A DNA stretch of 43,772 nucleotides from Clostridium sp. N3C (GTDB taxonomy: Bacteria > Bacillota > Clostridia > Clostridiales > Clostridiaceae), in contig NZ_FMJL01000030.1 in assembly GCF_900095445.1 (NCBI RefSeq), forward strand, positions 1-43,772. The letters run 5' to 3'. Positions 1 to 7,188 of this stretch are shown piece by piece; the first letter of the stretch is position 1, and the number at the start of each line of letters is the position of its first letter. The position numbers were made by a program, and so were the translations under genes. Below the pieces are notes generated by a model. The model saw nothing but the letters and a program-made list of their open reading frames with translations, was not told the DNA's origin and searched no databases.

Positions 1-465
1 CCAGACCATGAACAGGAATTCATCCGTATAGTTATGAATAATTCAGAAAAGGAACTTGCCAAAGAACTCCGCCAAAGTCAAAAGGAGTATGAACAAGCAC
101 AGACTCGCATTGCTGACATAGACAAAATCATTCGAAAGCTATATGAGGACAATGTGATGGGCAAAATTCCCGAAGAGCGTTTTTACAAGATGTCGGCTGA
201 ATATGAAGCCGAGCAGAAGACACTGGAAGAAAGGATAATCAAATTAAAGCATACCATTGATGCAGCAAATGAACAGTCCATCAATACCGACCGCTTTTTA
301 GCACTGGTTAAAAAGTACACAGAAATTACAGAATTGGATGCAGAGATTATTCGAGAATTCATTGACAAAATTATAGTATTCAAGGCTGAAAAGGTAGATG
401 GCCGCAGAACCCAGCGGATTCAAATTTTCTATAACTGCATTGGCGCTATCGACTTACCAAAATAA
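1..465 (+). CDS. Large serine recombinase (TnpX-type), C-terminal part only
   Basis: The frame is open from base 1, so the gene is cut by the window edge and its catalytic N-terminus is not visible. The 154 visible residues are a charged, helix-rich segment ([15 protein letters not shown], then [20 protein letters not shown]) ending with [19 protein letters not shown] and a short basic tail. This is the coiled-coil plus DUF4368 C-terminus of large serine recombinases of the Tn4451/Tn5397 type. Those enzymes excise and insert mobilizable elements through a serine-DNA intermediate. The gene ends just before a strong hairpin and close to a truncated chromosomal gene, as expected for a recombinase at the end of its element. 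Whether the full protein is intact cannot be judged here. Confidence 0.85.
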   Translation, partial: PDHEQEFIRIVMNNSEKELAKELRQSQKEYEQAQTRIADIDKIIRKLYEDNVMGKIPEERFYKMSAEYEAEQKTLEERIIKLKHTIDAANEQSINTDRFLALVKKYTEITELDAEIIREFIDKIIVFKAEKVDGRRTQRIQIFYNCIGAIDLPK

Positions 466-474
466 ACGAAAAAA

Positions 475-504
475 CGGCATAGCCGAAAATCTACGACTAT
501 GCCG
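475..504 (+). terminator. Terminator after the recombinase gene
   Basis: An 11-bp stem with one mismatch (475-485 pairing 494-504, arms CGGCATAG/CTATGCCG) encloses an 8-nt loop. It is preceded by an A-run and followed by AATTTTT. It lies 10 bases after the recombinase stop codon and probably marks the last transcribed unit of the mobile element. Confidence 0.8.
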
Positions 505-527
505 AATTTTTCAGGAATTAATAATCC

Positions 528-635
528 CTATCTGACCGCTCCAAATGAGGACCATTTTTTCATTATATCTTTATTATGTCCCATTAATTTTTCAAATGGC
601 GTAACCCCTTCTTCTGAAAAATTTATTTTTGCCAT
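528..635 (-). pseudogene. Truncated carboxymuconolactone-decarboxylase-like gene (N-terminal remnant)
   Basis: On the minus strand an ATG at 635 follows a good ribosome binding site (AGGAGAG). It opens a 35-codon frame beginning MAKINFSEEGVTPFEKLMG and continuing HNKDIMKKW before stopping at TAG. This start resembles the N-terminus of carboxymuconolactone decarboxylase/AhpD-like peroxidase-related proteins, which are normally well over 100 residues; the catalytic CxxC region is absent. Similarity to the family ends near the WSS residues, about where the recombinase-bearing element begins. I infer that the element inserted into this gene. It is divergent from the Lrp-type gene at 774. The family assignment rests on about 30 residues and is tentative. 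Confidence 0.6.
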
Positions 636-773
636 GCTATCTCTCCTCTATAAATATATTTTCATCTCAGTTAATATTATATAAGTTATTACTTTAATAT
701 TGTATTTCAAATGACATATATTATTATTATTAATATATAATTTAAAACAATTATTAAAGGAGATAACTTATAA

Positions 774-1235
774 ATGAAAAACGATAAAATAGATGTTTTA
801 ATTTTAAAGGAATTACAAAAGGATAGTAGATTATCTATAAGAGAATTATCAAAACGTATAAATCTTTCTCCACCATCTGTTTCTGAAAGAGTAAGGAAAC
901 TTGAAGACTATGGAATTATTGAAGGTTATTCAATTAAAATAAATAAAAAGAAAATAGGACTATCTATTGATTGTATAATTAAAGTAACTATGAAAAATGG
1001 AGAATATGAAAAATTTAAGACATTTATTAAGGATTATGAAAGAAGTGAATGGTGTTATAGAATTGCTGGTAACGGTTGCTTTTTAGTTAAATTATCCGTT
1101 GAGTCCTTAGAAGAAATAGAAGAATTTATAAATCATATATCTTCATATGCATTAACAGAAACTACAATAGCATTTTCCGAAGTACCAATTGATAATAGTA
1201 TAGATAAATTTATAGAAAAAGCAAATTCTAAATAA
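774..1235 (+). CDS. Lrp/AsnC family transcriptional regulator
   Basis: This 153-residue protein has the standard Lrp/AsnC layout. An N-terminal winged helix-turn-helix occupies about residues 5-60 (DVLILKELQKDSRLSIRELS, then LSPPSVSERVRKLEDYGII). A RAM-like ligand-binding and oligomerisation domain follows from about residue 65. The length is typical for the family. AAAGGAG lies 11 bases before the ATG. Such regulators often control a divergently transcribed neighbour; here that neighbour is the truncated peroxidase-like gene at 528-635. Its original target may therefore have been destroyed by the element insertion, although other targets are possible. Effector unknown. Confidence 0.9.
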   Translation: MKNDKIDVLILKELQKDSRLSIRELSKRINLSPPSVSERVRKLEDYGIIEGYSIKINKKKIGLSIDCIIKVTMKNGEYEKFKTFIKDYERSEWCYRIAGNGCFLVKLSVESLEEIEEFINHISSYALTETTIAFSEVPIDNSIDKFIEKANSK

Positions 1236-1333
1236 AACTATGGTATTAATATTTTTAAATCTAATGGTAAAACTAATCTATAAAATTCATTAGATTGGTC
1301 ATTCTGTTTTTTATAAGTATTTTATTTTTTCAT

Positions 1334-1389
1334 AAAAAGAGACTGCTACACAATTAACAAATCAGTTAATTGTGTAGCAGTCTCTTTTT
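1334..1389. terminator. Strong bidirectional terminator
   Basis: A perfect 25-bp inverted repeat (1334-1358 with 1365-1389) has the 6-nt loop AAATCA. One arm begins AAAAAGAGAC and the other ends GTCTCTTTTT, so both strands have a U-tract. It separates the Lrp-type gene from the convergent gene at 1401-1712. Confidence 0.9.
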
Positions 1390-1400
1390 AACTTATATGT

Positions 1401-1712
1401 TTACCTTTTTTGTCTTACAACTTTTCTTTCCCAGGTTTCCAAAAGCTCTACTTCAATCCAAAGAGCTCTTGGAGAAGTAGCTTTAAATCTTCTTCCCAAA
1501 ACTTTATAGAGACCATTTCTTAATTCTATTCTGTCTGCATTCATATAGATTTGTAAAAGTGTTGCATCTTTTTCTGTATCTAGGTCTTCATAACCACAAT
1601 CTATAGTTGGTAAATCTTTTTGTTCTTTTATTATTCTTTCATTTATTTCTTTAGCAGTAAATAGCGGCTCTCTGTAACCTTTTTTGAAGAACATAACCCG
1701 GATATTACTCAT
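1401..1712 (-). CDS. Conserved hypothetical protein, 103 aa
   Basis: I do not recognise a family. The protein is basic and predicted soluble, beginning MSNIRVMFFKKGYREPLF and ending ETWERKVVRQKR. It has no signal peptide, membrane segment or cysteine cluster. The frame could open five codons upstream at 1727, but that ATG overlaps the only good ribosome binding site, GGGAG, which sits 8 bases before the ATG at 1712; I therefore prefer 1712. Transcription ends at the shared hairpin at 1334-1389. Confidence 0.65.
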   Translation of the reverse strand: MSNIRVMFFKKGYREPLFTAKEINERIIKEQKDLPTIDCGYEDLDTEKDATLLQIYMNADRIELRNGLYKVLGRRFKATSPRALWIEVELLETWERKVVRQKR

Positions 1713-1878
1713 GGCAACATCTCCCATATAATATTAAAAAATAGATAATCTCTTTACCTTAACAAATGGAGCTGGATATCTGGATATATATTACTTATAT
1801 ATGCAGTTAACTACTATATGGTTCCAAATTTAACTACAACGCCAAAATTAAATATGTATTATTTAATAATAATTATTA

Positions 1879-1907
1879 TTGACACATTGTATAGTAAATG
1901 TTATTAT
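1879..1907 (+). promoter_or_regulatory. Sigma-A-type promoter for a short transcript
   Basis: TTGACA at 1879-1884, a 17-base spacer and TATTAT at 1902-1907 make a near-consensus promoter. The predicted start is near 1914. The next terminator is only about 95 bases downstream, with no good coding frame between. Confidence 0.65.
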
Positions 1908-1913
1908 ATAACC

Positions 1914-2010
1914 AACAAGCTGAATTACAAACATCCCCTCATGTTGCTAAAAACACTTATGAGAAAAGACCTTATAAAGAAGTTCCTGTTATAGCAGGAG
2001 CTTCTTTTAT
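1914..2010 (+). ncRNA. Candidate small RNA, about 95 nt
   Basis: The interval runs from the predicted start of the 1879-1907 promoter to the hairpin at 1976-2007. The only internal frame, from the ATG near 1951, is 17 codons and lacks a ribosome binding site. A short internal stem (CTCAT/ATGAG) precedes the terminator. I do not recognise a known RNA family. It could also be a leader that attenuates read-through towards the CBM25-like gene, but that gene has its own promoter. Confidence 0.4.
1976..2007 (+). terminator. Terminator of the short transcript
   Basis: A 13-bp stem with one G-U pair (1976-1988 with 1995-2007) and a 6-nt loop is followed by a U-rich stretch. Confidence 0.75.
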
Positions 2011-2089
2011 TTTACTTATATATCCAACAGTATTTCGATGAAAAAGTACGCATATCTTATTAAAGAGGAAATATTTTTCAATTTACATA

Positions 2090-2129
2090 CCTTCCTTATT
2101 TTGACACAGCCTTCCTTAGGCTCTAAAAT
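2090..2129 (+). promoter_or_regulatory. Promoter of the CBM25-like gene with direct repeats
   Basis: TTGACA at 2101-2106 and TAAAAT at 2124-2129 are 17 bases apart. CCTTCCTTA occurs at 2090-2098 and again at 2110-2118, 20 bases apart, about two helical turns. The second copy lies inside the spacer within the small palindrome AGCCT-N5-AGGCT. This arrangement suggests an operator. Confidence 0.55.
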
Positions 2130-2178
2130 TAAATTATAGATATTGTTGGTATTAAGTGAAAAAGAAAGGAAGATAATT

Positions 2179-2478
2179 ATGGATACTAACTTAGTTCCTT
2201 GCAAAATTTCTGTTAGAGGTGATTATTACAGAGATCGTTACGTAAATAGTATAACCTTACATTATGGAATTAACGGATGGAATGATATTAAAGAAGTAAA
2301 AATGGAAAGGAATTTTTCAAACTACCCTGATGATCTCTTTTATCAAGCTACTGTATATGTACCAAAAGATGCCATTGTCGACTATGTTATTAAATACAAC
2401 TTAGGTGAGCAAGGTATTCATTGGGACAATAACTTTGGTAAGGATTATCATGTAAAGGTATCCAATGATAATTTTTAA
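2179..2478 (+). CDS. Stand-alone starch-binding (CBM25-like) protein, 99 aa
   Basis: The protein is essentially a single carbohydrate-binding module. It has a strand of the form SITLHYGINGWNDIKEVKM near residues 24-42 and the C-terminal signature WDNNFGKDYHVKV. This YGxxGW ... WDNNxGxDYxV pattern is typical of family 25 starch-binding modules, normally found appended to amylases. AAAGGAAG lies 6 bases before the ATG at 2179, so I reject the frame's earlier start at 2143. There is no signal peptide, so the protein is predicted cytoplasmic, where glycogen or granulose would be the likely ligand. That role is an inference. Confidence 0.75.
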   Translation: MDTNLVPCKISVRGDYYRDRYVNSITLHYGINGWNDIKEVKMERNFSNYPDDLFYQATVYVPKDAIVDYVIKYNLGEQGIHWDNNFGKDYHVKVSNDNF

Positions 2479-2491
2479 ATTAGAAAAAATC

Positions 2492-2532
2492 ATGGCGTAA
2501 AAACTTGTACCTTGTTCAAGTTTTTACGCCAT
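2492..2532. terminator. Bidirectional terminator
   Basis: A perfect 16-bp stem (2492-2507 with 2517-2532) with a 9-nt loop lies between two convergent genes. An A-run precedes it, giving the minus strand a U-tract. Confidence 0.8.
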
Positions 2533-2551
2533 AATGCTTTATTTAAAAAAC

Positions 2552-2974
2552 TTATAAAGCTCTAGGACTTTTAGAAAAATCTACAGTAACGTAGATTTGC
2601 TGACCAGTAAAATTAATATCCCTTACTTTTACACCCTTTAAGCTATTGGATATAAGTTTGTCTACATCAATCTCTACCCTGTCATTATCTAATTTTATAA
2701 ATTCATTTATTTTTTTACCGCCCATCTCGTTCATAAGGCCAAGCAGTACTTTTATGCCGCCCTTAGTTATAATATTGAAATAAAGTTTTCCATTTATGTA
2801 GCTATTATAAGACACTAATACCTTCATATCTGGAAAAAAGCGTCCCAAACTAACGGTAATCTCTATTTGGCTATCATTTATTAAGCTTATATTCTTTATT
2901 CTGTCTCTATTATACTCTAAATTATTATCCATAAATCCTAATACTTCTGTTATTGAAAGATTAATATATGCCAT
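2552..2974 (-). CDS. Hypothetical protein, 140 aa
   Basis: The family is not recognised. The 140 residues alternate short beta-like stretches (YINGKLYFNIITKGG, VKVRDINFTGQQIYVTVDF) with one amphipathic helix (VLLGLMNEMGGKKINEFI). There is no signal peptide, membrane segment or cysteine. GGGAG sits 8 bases before the ATG. The gene is alone between the hairpin at 2492-2532 and the transporter gene at 3129. The strand-rich fold is compatible with a lipid- or ligand-binding beta protein, but nothing in the sequence identifies the ligand. Confidence 0.7.
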   Translation of the reverse strand: MAYINLSITEVLGFMDNNLEYNRDRIKNISLINDSQIEITVSLGRFFPDMKVLVSYNSYINGKLYFNIITKGGIKVLLGLMNEMGGKKINEFIKLDNDRVEIDVDKLISNSLKGVKVRDINFTGQQIYVTVDFSKSPRAL

Positions 2975-3128
2975 AGTTAAAACTCCCTGTTATCAGCATA
3001 GGAAGATATAATTCCACCTATTTACAATGTAATTATATTCTTAAAGTTATATTTTTTAAGAATCTCTTCCTTTAATTGTATAACTCTTTCAATTCAATTG
3101 CAATGGTTTATATCTATGATTAATAACC

Positions 3129-4118
3129 TTATCTACTATTATGCCAACTTTTATTTATTACAGGTTTATCAATGATAGCTTCAATAAATTTAACATATTG
3201 TTTATGCAGTGGCAGAAAAATTATAGCACTAAATATATTAAATAAAGTATGAGAATTAGCAATCTGAAGAGCTAAATCTGTACTTCCATTAAATTTTAAT
3301 GTTATAAATTGCACCGCATTTAAGAATGGATTTAATAATAGAAGAGCTATTATCACTCCTATCAAATTATATAAAGTGTGGGCCCAAGCGGTTCTGCGAG
3401 CATTTATATTTCCTGTTAAACTAGCCATTTGAGCAGTAATACAAGTGCCAATATTATCTCCTAACATAATACATACTGCTGTTTTTAAATCCAGCAGACC
3501 AGAATTTCCAAGTACCAAAACCATACCTACGGTGGCGCTGCTGCTATGAACTGCAGCGGTAGCCAAAGCTCCTAACAAAATGCCTATAAGGGGGATAGAA
3601 GCATAACTTTTAAAAAAGTATCTCATTATTTCATTATTTTGTATATAGGGTATACCAGAATTTAATATTTTAAGACCTAAAAACATCATACCAAAGCCCA
3701 TTATGGCGTTTCCAAGTTGATTAAATACATTCTTTTCACTAAAATAACTGATAATAAATCCTAAGCCTATAGCTAACATAGCAAGCTTGGTTAAATCCAC
3801 CACAAAACTAAAAGCCATAAGCTGTGCTGTTATGGTGGTTCCTATATTAGCTCCAAATATTATTCCAATTGCTTGTGATAAATTCATTAGTTCAGCATCT
3901 ACTAAACCTACAGTTATAACTGTAATAGCAGTACTGCTTTGAACAAGTGCTGTAATGATTATTCCTACTAAAAAGGACACCCATACCCGTTTGGTAAGGG
4001 CAGATAATAACTTTCGCATAAACCTTCCTGAAGCCTTTTCTAGCCCATCACTCATTTTTTCAACACCGTACATTAATAAAGCAGTACCGCCTAACAATCC
4101 TAAAATAAAATCTAACAT
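3129..4118 (-). CDS. Na+/phosphate cotransporter family protein (NptA/YjbB-like)
   Basis: This 329-residue membrane protein starts MLDFILGLLGGTALLMYGVE and has the two inverted QSS-containing repeats of the Na/Pi-cotransporter family. The first is VQSSTAITVITVGL followed by GANIGTTITAQ; the second is VHSSSATVGMVLVL followed by GDNIGTCITAQ. These repeats form the sodium and phosphate binding core. The C-terminal PhoU-like domain carried by many longer homologues is absent. The nearest Shine-Dalgarno-like sequence (GAGG) is unusually far upstream of the ATG, about 15 bases, and an in-frame stop lies just upstream. Translation may therefore be weak. Confidence 0.9.
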   Translation of the reverse strand: MLDFILGLLGGTALLMYGVEKMSDGLEKASGRFMRKLLSALTKRVWVSFLVGIIITALVQSSTAITVITVGLVDAELMNLSQAIGIIFGANIGTTITAQLMAFSFVVDLTKLAMLAIGLGFIISYFSEKNVFNQLGNAIMGFGMMFLGLKILNSGIPYIQNNEIMRYFFKSYASIPLIGILLGALATAAVHSSSATVGMVLVLGNSGLLDLKTAVCIMLGDNIGTCITAQMASLTGNINARRTAWAHTLYNLIGVIIALLLLNPFLNAVQFITLKFNGSTDLALQIANSHTLFNIFSAIIFLPLHKQYVKFIEAIIDKPVINKSWHNSR

Positions 4119-4198
4119 AAGCTATAATTTATACCTCAACTTAAAAAACTTGATTTCATATAATTATACGCTGTTAGAATGAAATATATATTTAATTT

Positions 4199-4417
4199 TT
4201 ATCTAGCATACCTTTTTATTGCAATGGTATATCTAGCTCCACAGCTAGGACAATAAATTATTCTTTCAAAACTTTTATCTTTTGGATCATGTTCTTTATC
4301 CTCAAATTCAAGTTTCATTTCATTACATTCAGGACATAAAAAATCGACATTTTTCGCATATTCTCCTGCAAAAACCTTTCCTGCCTCAATCCATTTTACT
4401 AATTTACTTGACCTCAT
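4199..4417 (-). CDS. Small zinc-ribbon protein, 72 aa
   Basis: Two CPxC knuckles, CPEC near residue 28 and CPSC near residue 56, are about 25 residues apart and would bind one zinc ion as a ribbon. The rest is charged and soluble. AAGGAAGG lies 8 bases before the ATG. I do not recognise a named family. Zinc ribbons of this size bind nucleic acid or mediate protein contacts. Its promoter (4455-4483) has tandem TGTCGT boxes upstream. Confidence 0.8.
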   Translation of the reverse strand: MRSSKLVKWIEAGKVFAGEYAKNVDFLCPECNEMKLEFEDKEHDPKDKSFERIIYCPSCGARYTIAIKRYAR

Positions 4418-4454
4418 ATTCTTTACCTTCCTTCATTTCTATCTACCTTTTCTA

Positions 4455-4510
4455 AATATAACATATAATTACATAGGTATCAATAGATACACGACATTTT
4501 ACGACATTTT
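4455..4510 (-). promoter_or_regulatory. Promoter of the zinc-ribbon gene with tandem TGTCGT boxes
   Basis: On the minus strand TTGATA (4478-4483) and TATATT (4455-4460) are 17 bases apart. Just upstream the decamer AAAATGTCGT is repeated exactly in tandem (4501-4510 and 4491-4500). TGTCG is the core of the Spo0A box (TGTCGAA), but the last bases differ here. Regulation by Spo0A is possible, not shown. Confidence 0.5.
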
Positions 4511-4596
4511 TTTTGTTGATTGCTAGATCCCTCTTTGTTAGTCCTGAATTTAATGTAAATGATTGCAATTAAATTAAAAAAATTATAAATAATCTT

Positions 4597-5508
4597 TCAT
4601 AAATCATCCTCAGAACTAATATCATTAATTATCTCGTGATTCCTAATAATTATTGACTTACCTCTCCAGCTAAAAGCTCTGTCCCTATACCTTCTTAGAA
4701 ATTCCTTATTAGAAATCCCCTTCAGTTCTTCATAATCTATGTTAAACTTTAACTCTTGTCTAAAATCTTCTATAATAGTTTCTTGAACATTCCTATTGTG
4801 TGGGCAAACATCTTGACAAACATCACAACCCCAAATCAACTTATGTTTTTTTAAAATTTCTATATCTCTTTCGTTTAAATCCTTCTTCTTTTGAGTAATA
4901 AAAGACTTACATCTTAATGGATCTATAGTAAAATCCCCCAAAATAGCAGAGCCAGGGCACTTTCTTACACAACTAAAGCATTGATAACAGGTTCTATCTT
5001 GTGGTTCATCTGCTGGAAAAGGATAGTTATTTAATATATATCCTATAAACACATATGAACCGTATTTATCCGTAATAATATGTCCATTTATTCCAAAGAA
5101 ACCCAAACCTGCCTTGTAAGCTAAATATCTATCCGACAAGGGTCCTGTATCAACAAAAACCTTATATTCGAAACCTTCAATATTACTTTTTAAAAACTGA
5201 GCTATGGCCTCCAGCTTTTCATTACCAATTAAATGATAATCCCTAGCAAAAGCATACTTTGAAATATTAGCCCCTTCCTTATGGCCTACAAAATAAGGAA
5301 ATAAGCAGACAATTACAGATTTAGTGCCTGGCAATGATAAATTAGGATCAATCCTCTTTTCAATGTCCTTTTCCTCAAAACCACAAATATGTCCCTTCCC
5401 CACTTTTTCCTTCCAAAGCTTTTCAAAATCATAATAAGGACCTGGAGGAGCAATACCAACATATTCGATATCTAAATTTCTGCAAAATTCCATAAGTTTA
5501 TCCTTCAT
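4597..5508 (-). CDS. queG: Epoxyqueuosine reductase-like iron-sulfur protein (QueG family)
   Basis: QueG reduces epoxyqueuosine to queuosine in tRNA, using cobalamin and two [4Fe-4S] clusters. The 303-residue protein has the two ferredoxin-type Cys sets: C174, C177, C180 and C184 (CYQCFSCVRKCP), then C200 and C228, C231, C235 (WGCDVCQDVCPHN). The conserved DTGPLSDR segment, which carries the catalytic acid in characterised QueG, is at about residues 120-127. The motif usually written GLGxxGKN reads GLGFFGIN, so a commonly conserved Lys is Ile. It is shorter than QueG proteins with a C-terminal HEAT-like extension. AGGGG lies 8 bases before the ATG. No other queuosine gene is in the window. 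Confidence 0.85.
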   Translation of the reverse strand: MKDKLMEFCRNLDIEYVGIAPPGPYYDFEKLWKEKVGKGHICGFEEKDIEKRIDPNLSLPGTKSVIVCLFPYFVGHKEGANISKYAFARDYHLIGNEKLEAIAQFLKSNIEGFEYKVFVDTGPLSDRYLAYKAGLGFFGINGHIITDKYGSYVFIGYILNNYPFPADEPQDRTCYQCFSCVRKCPGSAILGDFTIDPLRCKSFITQKKKDLNERDIEILKKHKLIWGCDVCQDVCPHNRNVQETIIEDFRQELKFNIDYEELKGISNKEFLRRYRDRAFSWRGKSIIIRNHEIINDISSEDDL

Positions 5509-5647
5509 TTTTATAACCCCTAACTTTTTTCACTTAGCTTTTTACTTATAGTTTGTTAAAAAAAATTTAAAACTAAGCAATCAATGGAGAATTTTTTGAT
5601 ATTTGAGAAAAATAAATAGATTTTTCATTTCCCTGGTAATAAATCTA

Positions 5648-6085
5648 TTACTCTGGAATAATTTTTATATCACTGAAAAAAGCTTGAATTTTCACTTCTA
5701 TATAAGGCTGTCCATCAACAAATCCCTTGGAAACATAATCAAAGCCTCCAATGGTAACCTCTCTGTCTCTAGGTTGATTCACATCTGAAAAAATTGTATT
5801 TATTTTTACAAGTATCGGTAAATGTTCAGGGACTTTAATTTTTGCATCGGAAAATATTAAATTAAGATTAAGACTTCTTGAATTTATAGGTGCTTTCATC
5901 TTAGTTAAATCTATCATGCCATCACTAAAAATCATTTTAATTAAGCCTTCAAATCCACTGGCTACTACATCTCTATCAGAAAATATAAGACTTCTTTTCT
6001 CAGCAAGAGTAGGCATAAAACTATTATCCCCTTCATTAAAATACCCATAACATTCTTCAGCTCTTTTTCCCTTTAACTTTTTCAA
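5648..6085 (-). CDS. LiaF C-terminal-like beta-repeat protein, 145 aa
   Basis: The protein repeats the tetrapeptide IFSD or FFSD at residues 34, 52, 77, 98 and 136, separated by short beta strands such as AKIKVPEHLPILVKIN. This IFGD/IFSD rhythm is typical of the LiaF-like C-terminal domain (cell-wall-active antibiotic response family), which forms a beta-helix. LiaF itself has N-terminal membrane helices; here there are none, so the protein should be soluble. The start is TTG at 6085, with AAGGGGTG about 9 bases upstream and no in-frame ATG nearby. A link to envelope stress is an inference from the family only. Confidence 0.75.
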   Translation of the reverse strand: MKKLKGKRAEECYGYFNEGDNSFMPTLAEKRSLIFSDRDVVASGFEGLIKMIFSDGMIDLTKMKAPINSRSLNLNLIFSDAKIKVPEHLPILVKINTIFSDVNQPRDREVTIGGFDYVSKGFVDGQPYIEVKIQAFFSDIKIIPE

Positions 6086-6182
6086 AACAAGAACACCCCT
6101 TTTGAAAAATTATCTATATAAAAATATTAACACATTTATATATATTCTATGGATAAAGCGAATAAATTTAACAATTTTCCTT

Positions 6183-7115
6183 TTAATAGCCTCTTTTAAT
6201 ATTAACTTTATTGGTTAAAACACTAATATCTTTTTCAAGCAATGATAAGGTTTCTAAAAAACACTTTACTCCTTCTTCTACTGTAGTTATAGCAGATATA
6301 TGTGGAGTGATTTTTATTTTAGGATGACTCCAAAGAGGAGAATCCTTTGGCAAAGGCTCTATGTCAAATACATCTAGCACCGCTTCTTTTATAGATCCCC
6401 TTTCTAAAGCATCTAGCAAGGCAGATGTTTTCACTGTTTTTCCTCTACCTACATTGATAAATCCAGCCTTATTACTATTAGCAAATATATTCTCATCAAG
6501 CAGCTCAAAGGTATCATTTGTTAATGGCAAAGTATTTATTATCCAATTGGCTCTAGGTAGTTCCCTTTTAATCTCTTTAAACTTAATTACCTTATTAAAA
6601 TGTAATTTAGGAGTACCACTTAAAGAAATACCTGTAATCTTGGAACCTAATAGACTTAGATTTTTAGCTAATTCTTGTCCTATTACTCCTGTACCTAAAA
6701 TCAATATATTTTGCTCTTCCATAGATATAGGTTCCACAGACTGCCATAAGCAATTTTCCTGCTGTCTTCGAAATTTATCATGTTGCTGAAGGCTTGCTAG
6801 TATATAACTTAAACAATACTCACTTATCTTTTTGCCAAAGGAGCATATGGTTCTTGTTAGAAGTACGTCTTCCTTCCAGTGTCTTTGAAATAAAAATCCA
6901 TCTACCCCAGCCCCTAAAGAGTGCACCCATTTTATATTATAGAAATCAAAATTTGCTGTTAGCCTAAAAGCTACAAAGGCATCAGCCCATTGTAAATTTT
7001 CCTTCCTTACCACTTCTTCCTCTAGAGAAAGTATCTCTTTATTAAGCTTTCCTTGAAGCTGCTCTTCTATTTCCTTATATAATCTTCCCGTTATTAAAAT
7101 CTTATTTATCTCCAT
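6183..7115 (-). CDS. D-isomer specific 2-hydroxyacid dehydrogenase (GhrA-like)
   Basis: The enzyme would reduce a 2-oxoacid to a 2-hydroxyacid with NAD(P)H. The Rossmann nucleotide-binding motif ILGTGVIGQELAKNL is at about residues 138-152. The catalytic Arg lies in FINVGRGKTV, the Glu in LDVFDIEPLP and the His in TPHISA. These are the three catalytic positions of the D-2-hydroxyacid dehydrogenase family, and all are present. The short N-terminal substrate domain and overall length of 310 residues fit the GhrA (glyoxylate/hydroxypyruvate reductase A) group better than longer phosphoglycerate dehydrogenases. GGGAG precedes the ATG. The true substrate cannot be read from the sequence. Confidence 0.88.
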   Translation of the reverse strand: MEINKILITGRLYKEIEEQLQGKLNKEILSLEEEVVRKENLQWADAFVAFRLTANFDFYNIKWVHSLGAGVDGFLFQRHWKEDVLLTRTICSFGKKISEYCLSYILASLQQHDKFRRQQENCLWQSVEPISMEEQNILILGTGVIGQELAKNLSLLGSKITGISLSGTPKLHFNKVIKFKEIKRELPRANWIINTLPLTNDTFELLDENIFANSNKAGFINVGRGKTVKTSALLDALERGSIKEAVLDVFDIEPLPKDSPLWSHPKIKITPHISAITTVEEGVKCFLETLSLLEKDISVLTNKVNIKRGY

Positions 7116-7188
7116 TCTATTTCTTCTCCCTTTTATGATTCATAAAAGACAAGAACTCCCCTACATACCTTGTAATTTTTATTAATTC

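Larger units (their letters stand above)
1713..2178. other. Gene-free interval with two promoters
   Basis: This 466-base stretch carries no convincing coding frame. It holds the upstream region of the 1401-1712 gene, a promoter at 1879-1907, a terminator at 1976-2007 that together would define a short RNA, and the promoter of the CBM25-like gene at 2101-2129. A minus-strand frame across 2016-2204 overlaps that promoter, has no ribosome binding site and looks spurious. Confidence 0.6.

Noticed and set aside
499..684. 61-codon plus-strand frame over the recombinase terminator
   Set aside because: It starts inside the terminator hairpin and is antisense to the truncated gene at 528-635, which has the real ribosome binding site.
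1258..1296. AATCTAATG/CATTAGATT inverted repeat after the Lrp-type gene
   Set aside because: Purely AT-rich weak stem with a 21-base loop; the 25-bp hairpin at 1334-1389 is the convincing terminator.
2016..2204. 62-codon minus-strand frame
   Set aside because: It overlaps the CBM25-like gene's promoter and start, without a ribosome binding site.
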